DNA of 22,085 nt, taken from NCBI GenBank assembly GCA_947630095.1, contig CANRGI010000002.1, positions 1 through 22,085 on the forward strand, in the 5' to 3' direction. Under the pieces are notes generated by a model that searched no databases, was not told the origin of the DNA, and worked only from the letters and a program-made list of their open reading frames with translations. Both the position numbers and the translations under genes were made by a program. This document shows positions 1 to 7,165 of this stretch, piece by piece; the first letter of the stretch is position 1, and every line of letters starts with the position of its first letter. The stretch is from an uncultured Bacilli bacterium (GTDB lineage: Bacteria; Bacillota_I; Bacilli_A; RF39; UBA660).

Positions 1-33
1 AAATATTGAGAATAGGAAATTTTGGTGAGAATT

Positions 34-762
34 ATGGGATTAGAAAATTTAATAAAAAGAGAAATAAGTATAACCATATTAACTGTGTTATTAGTAACTA
101 CATTATTTATAATGTTTTCATATGCTATATTTAAGGTGGATACTGAGGGAGAAGTAAATGCTATAACATTTGGAGATGTTAATATGCAATTTTGTTCAGA
201 TGTGAATTGTACTTCAACATTAACTAATGTGGATAATGTTATTGGAAAAACTAATGAAAATGGAGAAACTAAATATGTTCCTGTGTATCCTCAAGACGAC
301 CCTCAAAATAAAGAAGATTGGGAAAAATTAAAACCATATACTTTCACACTAAAAAATACTGGTTCATTGGATTTATATGTAAAAATTAAATTAGAGAAAG
401 ATAACACTGCAAATACTATTACTCAATATAATGATATGGCACATTTATCTGAAGATTTTAGTACTCAAGTTGAAGATACGGAAATAAAAGTAGCAATATC
501 TGAAAACGGAACTGACCCTAAACCAAAATTATATAGTGAAACTAGTAAGGATAATGAAGGGCATATAATAGCCGAAGGTATTTATTTACCAGCAGGTGAA
601 ACTAAGACATTTAACTTATATATCTATTTAACTAGTACTGCTCAAAATGAAGACCAAGGTAAGTACTTTGTTACTCAAATAAGTGCTCAAGGTGAATTTA
701 TTCCTGAAGGTATTGAGCCACCTAAAAACTCACTAAATGGTCAAGCAGAACCAGGTAATTAA
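34..762 (+). CDS. TasA/camelysin-like exported surface protein
   Basis: This encodes a 242-residue protein, probably secreted or membrane-anchored. A basic start (MGLENLIKRE) is followed by a hydrophobic segment at about residues 10-30 and then a long polar region. Around residues 95-115 there is a beta-rich stretch (FTLKNTGSLDLYVKIKLE) of the kind found in TasA/CalY (camelysin) proteins, whose signal peptides are often handled by SipW-type peptidases. The family assignment rests on overall pattern, not on a catalytic motif. ATG at 34 is chosen because GGTGAG lies just upstream at 24-29; upstream in-frame TTG (22) and GTG (25) codons are possible, and stops at 7-9 and 13-15 rule out a longer protein. 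The gene ends in tandem TAA stops and is followed by a clear terminator. Two cysteines lie near residues 55-60. Confidence 0.6.
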   Translation: MGLENLIKREISITILTVLLVTTLFIMFSYAIFKVDTEGEVNAITFGDVNMQFCSDVNCTSTLTNVDNVIGKTNENGETKYVPVYPQDDPQNKEDWEKLKPYTFTLKNTGSLDLYVKIKLEKDNTANTITQYNDMAHLSEDFSTQVEDTEIKVAISENGTDPKPKLYSETSKDNEGHIIAEGIYLPAGETKTFNLYIYLTSTAQNEDQGKYFVTQISAQGEFIPEGIEPPKNSLNGQAEPGN

Positions 763-775
763 TAATGAAATCTAT

Positions 776-803
776 AAGAGATTAGATAAATAATCTCTTT
801 TTT
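776..803 (+). terminator. Rho-independent terminator after the TasA-like gene
   Basis: AAGAGATTA (776-784) and TAATCTCTT (791-799) form a perfect 9-bp stem with a 6-nt loop, running into six Ts. It separates the first gene from the one at 820. Confidence 0.85.
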
Positions 804-819
804 CTAAAGGAAGTAAGAA

Positions 820-1560
820 ATGAAAAGGAAGTACATAGTAATAACAATTATACTTATAGTTATATTCTCTTTAATTGGGTATATAATTTATAAATCTTAT
901 AATATAAGTAAATATGAAATAACTACAGATATTAATTATGAAACTTATGCTAAAGGAACTACTTTAAAAGAAGAAATAACACTTAATCATACTAATGCAG
1001 AAGATTATGTAGTATTTAATAATTTAAAAATAAGAAATGATTTTAAAGATTTTGTTATGGAAGAAGAAAGTGAAGTAAATAAAAAGTTTTATAAATATGA
1101 TAGTGAAGGAAATTTAGAAGCATCTTTTCTAATGAGTAAAATTGACTCATATATGGATATGTTAAAAAAAGAAAATAATCCATCTAAGATTTATTTTGAT
1201 AATAAATTAACTAATGAAGATATAAAAGAGATATTAGAAAGAAATAATATAAAAGACGATACTGATATAATTAAATATTTAATAAAGAATAAAGATAAGA
1301 GTGTAGATATATTTAAAGGTATTAAAGATATAAAAGAGAATTATTTTGTAAAGACATTTATATCATTTATATTACCACAAGGAGAAAGTGTAACAATTAT
1401 AAATGGAGATGTTAAAGGTTATATGATTAATTTTAATGATAATGCTAAGTTTGTAACTATTACTAATAAAGATAAATCTTATAATATTACATTTGTTAAA
1501 AGTACTTATTTTAATGACGATTATGTTAGGGAATTATTGAGTACAATAGTGTTTGAATAA
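820..1560 (+). CDS. hypothetical single-pass membrane protein
   Basis: A 246-residue protein that I do not recognise. The N-terminus MKRKYIVITIILIVIFSLIGYI is a short basic stretch followed by one hydrophobic helix (about residues 5-24), so the rest is probably outside the membrane. There is no lipobox cysteine, and the mature part is polar, rich in Lys, Asp, Asn and Glu, with no visible catalytic motif. The ribosome binding site AAAGGAAG (806-813) lies before ATG 820. It sits between a terminator (776-803) and the promoter region beginning near 1590. No promoter of its own is evident in the short gap, so limited read-through from the first gene is possible. Confidence 0.6.
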   Translation: MKRKYIVITIILIVIFSLIGYIIYKSYNISKYEITTDINYETYAKGTTLKEEITLNHTNAEDYVVFNNLKIRNDFKDFVMEEESEVNKKFYKYDSEGNLEASFLMSKIDSYMDMLKKENNPSKIYFDNKLTNEDIKEILERNNIKDDTDIIKYLIKNKDKSVDIFKGIKDIKENYFVKTFISFILPQGESVTIINGDVKGYMINFNDNAKFVTITNKDKSYNITFVKSTYFNDDYVRELLSTIVFE

Positions 1561-1589
1561 AAAAAATTGTAAAAATTTGCAAAAAGGTA

Positions 1590-1618
1590 TTGAAATTTGT
1601 CAAAAAAAGTTATATAAT
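1590..1618 (+). promoter_or_regulatory. strong sigma-A-type promoter for the candidate ncRNA
   Basis: TTGAAA (1590-1595), a 17-nt spacer, and a perfect TATAAT (1613-1618). The predicted start is near 1625. The next protein gene is over 400 bases away and has its own promoter, so the likely product is the RNA ending at the terminator at 1932-1965. Confidence 0.65.
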
Positions 1619-1707
1619 AAAGACACTTAATAGAATAATATAGATATAGTAATTTATTTCTATTATATGTAATCTCAATTATATAGTTTCTTATATGTTT
1701 CTATATG

Positions 1708-1736
1708 TTGACATTATATTCCAGAATATAGATTAT
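1708..1736 (+). promoter_or_regulatory. second candidate promoter before the ncRNA
   Basis: A perfect TTGACA (1708-1713) is spaced 17 nt from GATTAT (1731-1736), a 4/6 match to TATAAT. It would start a transcript near 1743 and give a shorter RNA of about 220 nt. In such AT-rich DNA the -10 match alone is weak. Confidence 0.4.
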
Positions 1737-1931
1737 CTTATATCTCATAATCATATTATAATATCTTAATTTTAAATTAATATTTATTATTAAGTATTGT
1801 ATTAATGATTATATTTAATGAATGCCCTAAGTGCTGGGTCCTTGTTCTCTATTAAGTATATGATATCATGTGAAGAAAGCAAACTTCGAACGGGTAACTT
1901 TGATTCGACTAAGTCATTGTTAATTCAAACT

Positions 1932-1965
1932 AGAGGTAGCGACTAGTCATCGTTATCTTTTTTTT
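1932..1965 (+). terminator. Rho-independent terminator ending the ncRNA
   Basis: GGTAGCGA (1935-1942) pairs with TCGTTATC (1950-1957) with two G-T wobbles and a 7-nt loop. Eight Ts follow (1958-1965). A competing hairpin, ACTAG (1929-1933) with CTAGT (1943-1947), overlaps the left arm, so alternative folding is possible. Confidence 0.75.
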
Positions 1966-2014
1966 ATGTCTTAATAATTTTTAATAATTTAAATAATGAA
2001 TTATAATAATTGTA

Positions 2015-2023
2015 TGCTATAAT
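2015..2023 (+). promoter_or_regulatory. extended -10 promoter for the two-component operon
   Basis: TGCTATAAT is a perfect TGn-TATAAT extended -10 element, 28 nt upstream of the ATG at 2052. No good -35 box is present, as is common for extended -10 promoters. Confidence 0.55.
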
Positions 2024-2051
2024 AGTATTCATAATTTATATGGAGGAAATA

Positions 2052-2678
2052 ATGAATGATATTATAACATATTTTTACACATTTTTATTAGGCTCAATAG
2101 CGGGGTGTTTACTTGAAACAATTTGGTGTATATTAAGAAATAAAAGATATGAAAGTAGGAAAGGGTTAGTGTATGGTTATTTTATTCCTATTTATGGAGT
2201 AGGTACTATGTTACTATCAATATTTACAGATATATTTAACATTAAATCAAGTATAGAGGTATATATTTTAACATTTATAATATGCTTTATAGTGGAATAC
2301 GTATCTAGTTATTTAGAAGAAAAGATATTTAATACTAAGTCTTGGGATTATTCTAATATGAAATTTAATATTAAAGGTAGAGTTAATGCACTTTATTTAT
2401 CTTTATGGAGTTTAATAGGTGTTTTATGGGTTAAGTTTATACCTAAATTAATTAAATCATTTTTATTAGTTTTAAAGAAATATAGAATAACTACTTTAGT
2501 AACTTCTATATCTAGTGTTTATATAATATATGATATAATAATATCTCTAATAGTAACATATAGACAGAAATTAAGAAGAAAAGGTATTAAAGCAAAGAAT
2601 AAAATAGAAATGTTTATAGATAAAAAATATAATGACGAATTTTTAAAAACTATTTTTGCCAATAGTGTGGAAGTCTAA
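2052..2678 (+). CDS. putative ABC-transporter permease, CmpB-type membrane protein
   Basis: A 208-residue polytopic membrane protein with about five hydrophobic segments. It matches the family annotated as putative ABC-transporter type IV (CmpB-like). Its hallmarks here are an early LGSIAGCLLETIW segment, RKGLVYGYFIPIYGVG around residues 36-51, an Glu-rich EYVSSYLEEKIF region followed by WDYSNMKFNIKGRV, and a basic C-terminal tail. The biochemical role of this family is not established and no ATPase partner is adjacent. ATG 2052 is chosen because GGAGGAAAT (2042-2050) precedes it; a longer in-frame start at 2010 has no ribosome binding site and would overlap the promoter. It is the first gene of an operon with the response regulator, whose start is 14 nt downstream. 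Confidence 0.75.
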   Translation: MNDIITYFYTFLLGSIAGCLLETIWCILRNKRYESRKGLVYGYFIPIYGVGTMLLSIFTDIFNIKSSIEVYILTFIICFIVEYVSSYLEEKIFNTKSWDYSNMKFNIKGRVNALYLSLWSLIGVLWVKFIPKLIKSFLLVLKKYRITTLVTSISSVYIIYDIIISLIVTYRQKLRRKGIKAKNKIEMFIDKKYNDEFLKTIFANSVEV

Positions 2679-2692
2679 AGGAGTGTGTTAAT

Positions 2693-3370
2693 ATGTCTAA
2701 AGTACTTATAATAGACGACGATAAAGATATATCAGAATTAATAGAATTAATATTAAAAAAGGAGGGAATTGACTCTGATGTTATAAATAAACCTTTAGAA
2801 ACGTTTGATAAAATTAAAAAAGAAGAATATGATTTAATATTATTAGATATTATGATGGAAGATATTAGTGGTTTTGAATTATGTTCTAAAATAAGAGATT
2901 TAGTAAATTCTCCAATAGTATTTTTATCTGCTAAAAATGAATTAGTAGATAAGATGGTAGGTTATGAAATAGGTGGGGACGATTATATTACTAAACCTTT
3001 TGATAATAATGAATTAGTATTAAAAGTTAAATCTCATTTAAGATTAAATAAAAGGATAAATCACGAAGTAAAAAAAAAAATAAATAAAATAGGAGAGATA
3101 GTATTAAATAAAGAAAGTTATGAAGTAAGTAAGAATGATAAAATAATAGATTTAAGTTCTAGGGAATTTTTATTACTTAAATATTTAATGGAAAATGCTG
3201 GTATTGCTTTATCTAAAGAGCAAATATTTGAAAATGTATGGGGTAGTGAATTTGGAGATATAGGTACAGTAGCGGTTAATATTAAGAATTTAAGAGATAA
3301 ATTGGAAGATAAAGAAAAATATATCATAACAGTGTGGGGTTATGGTTATAAGTTTATAAGGAATATATAA
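2693..3370 (+). CDS. OmpR/PhoB-family response regulator
   Basis: A 225-residue DNA-binding response regulator. The receiver domain (1-115) shows the acidic pocket D8-D10 (IIDDD), the phospho-acceptor D52 in LILLDIMM, S79 (VFLSA) and K101 in ITKPF. The C-terminal winged helix (about 130-225) has the typical LSSREFLLLKYLM, SKEQIFENVWG and VWGYGYKF elements. It should be phosphorylated by the sensor kinase encoded directly downstream, with one base between its stop codon and the kinase start. The ribosome binding site AAAGGAGTG overlaps the stop codon of the upstream gene, so translation is probably coupled. Likely targets include its own operon or the nearby exporter at 5411, but no binding site can be assigned from sequence alone. 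Confidence 0.93.
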   Translation: MSKVLIIDDDKDISELIELILKKEGIDSDVINKPLETFDKIKKEEYDLILLDIMMEDISGFELCSKIRDLVNSPIVFLSAKNELVDKMVGYEIGGDDYITKPFDNNELVLKVKSHLRLNKRINHEVKKKINKIGEIVLNKESYEVSKNDKIIDLSSREFLLLKYLMENAGIALSKEQIFENVWGSEFGDIGTVAVNIKNLRDKLEDKEKYIITVWGYGYKFIRNI

Positions 3371-3371
3371 A

Positions 3372-4625
3372 ATGAAAACTAAAAGTAGATTACAAAGAAA
3401 ATTTCCTTTAATAATACTAATTACTAGTTTAGCAAATATTATTATATTATTTTTATGGATAATTTTATATGCTAGTCCGATTATACCTAAGTTAAATAAT
3501 ATAAGAAGTGAATTATCTAATAAAGAATTAAAAAGTACTTATACGTCTATTCAAGAATTTAATAGTGAAATAAAGAAGTTGTCTAAAACATATAATGTAA
3601 CATTTACTTTAGAAGATAAATCTAATAATGAAATTATAAAATCTAAAAATAAAATAGATTTACTATTATTATCTAAAATTATTACTATTAATGATAAAGA
3701 TTATTTATTAGAAGTTTATCCTAATACTAAAATAAGTATAACAAGTATATTTTTACAATTATTTATTTTTGAATTTATATTAATTACTATAATATTTGGA
3801 ATAATATTTACATTTAGTAGAAAGGCTTTATTTAAACCTATAGAGAATATAATAAATGATATTAGAAATTATAAAATAGGTAAGAAACCTACTAAAAATA
3901 AATTAACTAATGAATTAGATTTAATACAAAATGAGTTTGTTAATTTAACTCAAGAATTAGAAAAAGAAAAGAAAGAACAAAATAGAATAATAGCAAGTAT
4001 TTCTCACGACCTTAAAACACCTTTAACTTCTATAATAGGGTATTCTAATTTAATTAATGACGAGAAGATAACTAAAGAAGAAATAAAAAAATATAATGAA
4101 AAGATATATAGTAAAGCAATACATATTAAAGAGATAATAAATACATTTGACGATTATTTGGTAAATAATAATACTTTATCTAAAACTCTTATAAGTACAA
4201 ATGATATAGTTACTAAATTATATAATGATTATAAAGTAGATTTAGAAGATATAAATATTAAATTTAATATAGACAATAAGGCAAGTAATAAATATGTTAT
4301 GGTAGATTTAGTTAAATTTAAGAGAGTAATATCTAATATATTATCTAATAGTATAAGGTATATAAGTAGTGATGGAGTAATAAATATAGAGATTAGTTCA
4401 GTTAAAAAATATATTAAATTTAAGATAAGCGATAATGGGCCGGGGGTTAGTGAAGATATTATAAATCGTATATTCGAGCCTTTATTTACAACTGATACAT
4501 CTAGGAAGATATCAGGGTTAGGATTATCAATATGTAGGGAATTTATAGAGTTACACGGTGGGAGTATAAAAGCATATAATAGAGATGGACTTACTATAGA
4601 GTTTACATTACCAGAAAGTAATTAG
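3372..4625 (+). CDS. membrane sensor histidine kinase
   Basis: A 417-residue sensor kinase forming a pair with the preceding response regulator. There are two membrane helices (about 10-34 and 124-148) flanking a short extracytoplasmic sensor region of about 90 residues. A HAMP-like/linker coiled coil follows, then the H-box SISHDLKTPLTSIIGY with phospho-acceptor H212. The ATPase domain shows the N-box (ISNILSNSIRYIS), G1 (DNGPGV), F-box (IFEPLF) and G2 (GLGLSICREF) motifs. All key residues for autophosphorylation are present. The extracytoplasmic part has no recognisable ligand-binding domain, so the signal is unknown. The start ATG at 3372 follows the regulator's stop by one base, with AAGGAA just upstream at 3359-3364. 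Confidence 0.93.
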   Translation: MKTKSRLQRKFPLIILITSLANIIILFLWIILYASPIIPKLNNIRSELSNKELKSTYTSIQEFNSEIKKLSKTYNVTFTLEDKSNNEIIKSKNKIDLLLLSKIITINDKDYLLEVYPNTKISITSIFLQLFIFEFILITIIFGIIFTFSRKALFKPIENIINDIRNYKIGKKPTKNKLTNELDLIQNEFVNLTQELEKEKKEQNRIIASISHDLKTPLTSIIGYSNLINDEKITKEEIKKYNEKIYSKAIHIKEIINTFDDYLVNNNTLSKTLISTNDIVTKLYNDYKVDLEDINIKFNIDNKASNKYVMVDLVKFKRVISNILSNSIRYISSDGVINIEISSVKKYIKFKISDNGPGVSEDIINRIFEPLFTTDTSRKISGLGLSICREFIELHGGSIKAYNRDGLTIEFTLPESN

Positions 4626-4658
4626 AAATTTATTCTAGTAAGAAAAGAGGAAATAAAA

Positions 4659-5327
4659 ATGAAAGAAATAGAAAATGTATTAAAAGAGAATTTATATTAT
4701 AACGGGGCATTAAAAATTTTAGAAACACAGTTAGAAATAGTTAAAAATGATTTAATGTTTTTAGAGGATATAGAAATAAACTATATTAAGACTAGAATAA
4801 AAAGTGTAGATAGTATTAAGAAGAAATTAGAGGGTAAAGGGTTAAATGTTACTTTAGAAAATTTAGAAAAATTATCAGATATAGTAGGTGCTAGGGTGGT
4901 AACTAATTTTATAGAAGATATATATTCAGTAATTACTTCTATTAGAAATAATACTAACTTTAATATAATAAAAGAAAAAGATTATATTAGTTATCCTAAG
5001 AAAAGTGGATATCGCGCTTATCATATTATAGTGTCTATTCCAGTAAGTATTAATGGTATTACTAGAGAAGTTAAGGCAGAAATTCAAATAAGAACTACTG
5101 CTATGGATTTTTGGGGCGCTAATGAGCATAAATTAAATTATAAAATTAGTGGTAATACTAATCAAATAAAGAAAAAATTATATGAAACTGCTAATGCACT
5201 TTGGGAGATGGATATTATGATGGATAATATATATAAAGAAAATAAAAGATTAAAAAAGTTACCTAGTAAGAAAACATCAATTAATAATGTAATAAAAAGG
5301 ATACCTTTAAAATTAGATAAAATTTAA
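4659..5327 (+). CDS. small alarmone synthetase (RelQ/RelP-like)
   Basis: A 222-residue GTP pyrophosphokinase of the small alarmone synthetase type. It would transfer pyrophosphate from ATP to GDP/GTP to give (p)ppGpp. Visible synthetase motifs are RIKSVDSIKKKL (about 48-59), LSDIVGARVV (about 72-81), EKDYISYPKKSGYRAYHIIV (about 106-125) and AEIQIRTTAMDFWGANEHKL (about 140-159). No hydrolase domain and no TGS/ACT domains are present, so it cannot degrade its product and is not a long Rel. The 33-nt gap after the kinase holds AAAAGAGGAAAT as ribosome binding site and no terminator. It therefore appears co-transcribed with the two-component genes, which would link signal sensing to alarmone production. 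Confidence 0.9.
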   Translation: MKEIENVLKENLYYNGALKILETQLEIVKNDLMFLEDIEINYIKTRIKSVDSIKKKLEGKGLNVTLENLEKLSDIVGARVVTNFIEDIYSVITSIRNNTNFNIIKEKDYISYPKKSGYRAYHIIVSIPVSINGITREVKAEIQIRTTAMDFWGANEHKLNYKISGNTNQIKKKLYETANALWEMDIMMDNIYKENKRLKKLPSKKTSINNVIKRIPLKLDKI

Positions 5328-5358
5328 TAAAAGTATATGAAAAATGTTTAAAATGTAG

Positions 5359-5393
5359 TAAAATATATTAGTTCACGTTAAATTTTATAACGT
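5359..5393 (+). promoter_or_regulatory. candidate promoter -10 and palindromic operator of the exporter operon
   Basis: TAAAAT (5359-5364) is a plausible -10 box without a good -35. It is followed by a perfect inverted repeat, ACGTTA (5375-5380) and TAACGT (5388-5393) separated by 7 nt. The palindrome sits where the transcript would begin, before GGGAGG (5401-5406), and fits a dimeric repressor or response-regulator site. Confidence 0.4.
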
Positions 5394-5410
5394 ATATAAA
5401 GGGAGGAAAA

Positions 5411-7165
5411 ATGTTTAAATTATTAAAAAGTTTAAAAAAAGAAGATTATTTTTATTTGTTTATTAGTTTTATACTTATAGTATTACAAGTATGGCTTGAT
5501 TTAAAAATGCCTGATTATATGTCAGAGATAACTACATTAGTACAAACTGAAGGAAGTAAAATGAAAGATATACTAATTAATGGTGGGTATATGCTTTTGT
5601 GTGCTTTTGCTTCACTAGTATGTGCAGTAATAACTGGTTACTTTGTATCTAATATATCAGCAGTTTTTTCAAGAAATGTTAGGAAGAAATTATTTAATAA
5701 AGTTTTAGATTTATCTACTAAAGAAGTTAAAGAATTTTCTACTAGTAGTTTAATTACTAGAACTACTAATGATATAACACAAGTGCAAATGTTTATTGCT
5801 ATGGGCTTACAAATGCTTATAAAAGCACCTATAACCGCAATATGGGCTGTTAGTAAAATATTAAATAAAAGTTGGGAATGGAGTGCTTTAACAGCAGTAG
5901 CGGTAATAATATTATTAAGTACTGTTGGTATTATATTGTTGATAGTTTTACCTAGATTTAAAATAGTACAAAAACTTATAGATAAAGTTAATAATGTAAC
6001 TAGAGAAAATCTTACAGGTATAAGAGTAATACGTGCATTTAATGCAGAAGAATATCAAGTAAATAAATTTGAAAAAGTTAATGATACTCTTACTAAAACT
6101 CAAATATTTAATCAAAAAGCATTTGCAGTTATGCAACCAATAATGTATTTAGTTATGTATTTTCTTACTTTATTTATATATATTATAGGTATTTATTTAA
6201 TTAAAAATAGTTTAATGGCTGATAAAATAAACATATTTGGAGATATGATAGTATTTTCTAGTTATTCTATGCAAGTTATAATGTCATTTTTGATGCTTGC
6301 TATGATATTTATGATTTTACCACGCGCTAATGTATCTGCTAATCGTATTAATGAAGTATTAGATAAAGAAACAAGTATAAAAAATGGAGATGTTATTTCT
6401 TCTAAAGAAGTTGGTACAGTAGAATTTAAAAAGGTAAGTTTTAGATATCCAGATGCAGAAGAATATTTACTTAGAGATATTTCATTTAAAGTTAATAAAG
6501 GAGAAACTATAGCGTTTATAGGTTCAACTGGTAGTGGTAAATCTTCTTTAATAAATTTAATACCTAGATTTTATGATGCAACTGAAGGAGAAGTATTAGT
6601 TGATGGAGTAAATGTTAAAAATTATGATTTAAATTATCTATATAATAAAATAGGGTATGTGCCTCAAAAGGCTGTTATGTTTAATGATACAGTTGAAAAT
6701 AATGTTACTTATGGAGATAATGGAAAAGTTAAAACTAAAGAATTAGTTAGTAAAGCAATAGAAATTTCACAAGCAAAAGAGTTTGTAAGTAAGATGGAAA
6801 GACAAGAGAAATCTTTAATTGCTCAAGGGGGAACTAATATAAGTGGAGGACAAAAGCAAAGATTAGGTATAGCAAGAGCAATAGCGCGTGAACCTGAAAT
6901 ATATATATTTGATGACTCATTTTCAGCACTTGATTATAAAACAGACTATAATTTAAGACACGAGTTAAAGAAATATACTAAAGAAGCAACTACTATTATA
7001 GTAGCCCAAAGGATAGGTACAATAATGAACGCAGATAAAATTATAGTATTAGATAAAGGTAAATGTGTCGGTATGGGTACACATAAAGAATTACTTAAGA
7101 AATGTAAATTGTATAAACAAATAGCCTTATCTCAATTATCGGAGGAGGAATTAGAAAATGCCTAG
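5411..7165 (+). CDS. heterodimeric ABC exporter, degenerate-site subunit
   Basis: A 584-residue half-transporter: a six-helix ABC exporter membrane domain (about 1-320) fused to a nucleotide-binding domain (about 335-584). Walker A is GSTGSGKS (371-378) and the signature is ISGGQ (477-481). Walker B ends in D501-D502 (IFDDSF), so the catalytic Glu is Asp, and the H-loop residue is Gln (Q533, VAQR). Those two changes mark the non-catalytic site of heterodimeric exporters such as BmrCD, LmrCD and TM287/288 (family knowledge). Its intact signature would complete the active site of its partner. The gene has GGGAGG 4 nt before the start and overlaps the partner gene by 8 bases, ensuring paired translation. 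The substrate is unknown: drugs, lipids or peptides are all possible. Confidence 0.92.
   Translation: MFKLLKSLKKEDYFYLFISFILIVLQVWLDLKMPDYMSEITTLVQTEGSKMKDILINGGYMLLCAFASLVCAVITGYFVSNISAVFSRNVRKKLFNKVLDLSTKEVKEFSTSSLITRTTNDITQVQMFIAMGLQMLIKAPITAIWAVSKILNKSWEWSALTAVAVIILLSTVGIILLIVLPRFKIVQKLIDKVNNVTRENLTGIRVIRAFNAEEYQVNKFEKVNDTLTKTQIFNQKAFAVMQPIMYLVMYFLTLFIYIIGIYLIKNSLMADKINIFGDMIVFSSYSMQVIMSFLMLAMIFMILPRANVSANRINEVLDKETSIKNGDVISSKEVGTVEFKKVSFRYPDAEEYLLRDISFKVNKGETIAFIGSTGSGKSSLINLIPRFYDATEGEVLVDGVNVKNYDLNYLYNKIGYVPQKAVMFNDTVENNVTYGDNGKVKTKELVSKAIEISQAKEFVSKMERQEKSLIAQGGTNISGGQKQRLGIARAIAREPEIYIFDDSFSALDYKTDYNLRHELKKYTKEATTIIVAQRIGTIMNADKIIVLDKGKCVGMGTHKELLKKCKLYKQIALSQLSEEELENA

Larger units (their letters stand above)
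1625..1965 (+). ncRNA. candidate structured noncoding RNA, family not recognised
   Basis: This gene-free stretch is bounded by good promoters (1590-1618 or 1708-1736) and an intrinsic terminator (1932-1965). The first 200 bases are almost pure A/T. From about 1820 the composition changes sharply to a mixed, G/C-containing sequence (GCCCTAAGTGCTGGGTCC, 1823-1840) with small hairpins such as GAAG...CTTC (around 1872-1888). That is typical of a conserved RNA domain and has no open frame. The downstream gene has its own extended -10 promoter at 2015-2023, which favours a stand-alone RNA over a leader. I looked for T-box, RNase P, tmRNA and SRP hallmarks and found none that hold. A covariance-model search would settle the family. 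Confidence 0.5.

Noticed and set aside
1800..1970. T-box leader before the CmpB-type gene
   Set aside because: AGAGGTAGCGACTAG near the terminator looks vaguely like a T-box antiterminator, but the TGGN bulge is missing, no specifier loop is evident, and the downstream gene is not amino-acid related and has its own promoter.
3118..3327. Minus-strand open frame inside the response regulator gene
   Set aside because: It lies fully antisense to a well-supported gene, has low-complexity composition and no ribosome binding site. The other antisense frames inside the kinase, synthetase, exporter and hydrolase genes were dismissed for the same reason.
5411..6000. Exporter first subunit as a broken ATPase gene because of missing catalytic Glu and His
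   Set aside because: Asp and Gln at these positions are the normal degenerate site of heterodimeric exporters, and the partner has the complementary changed signature.
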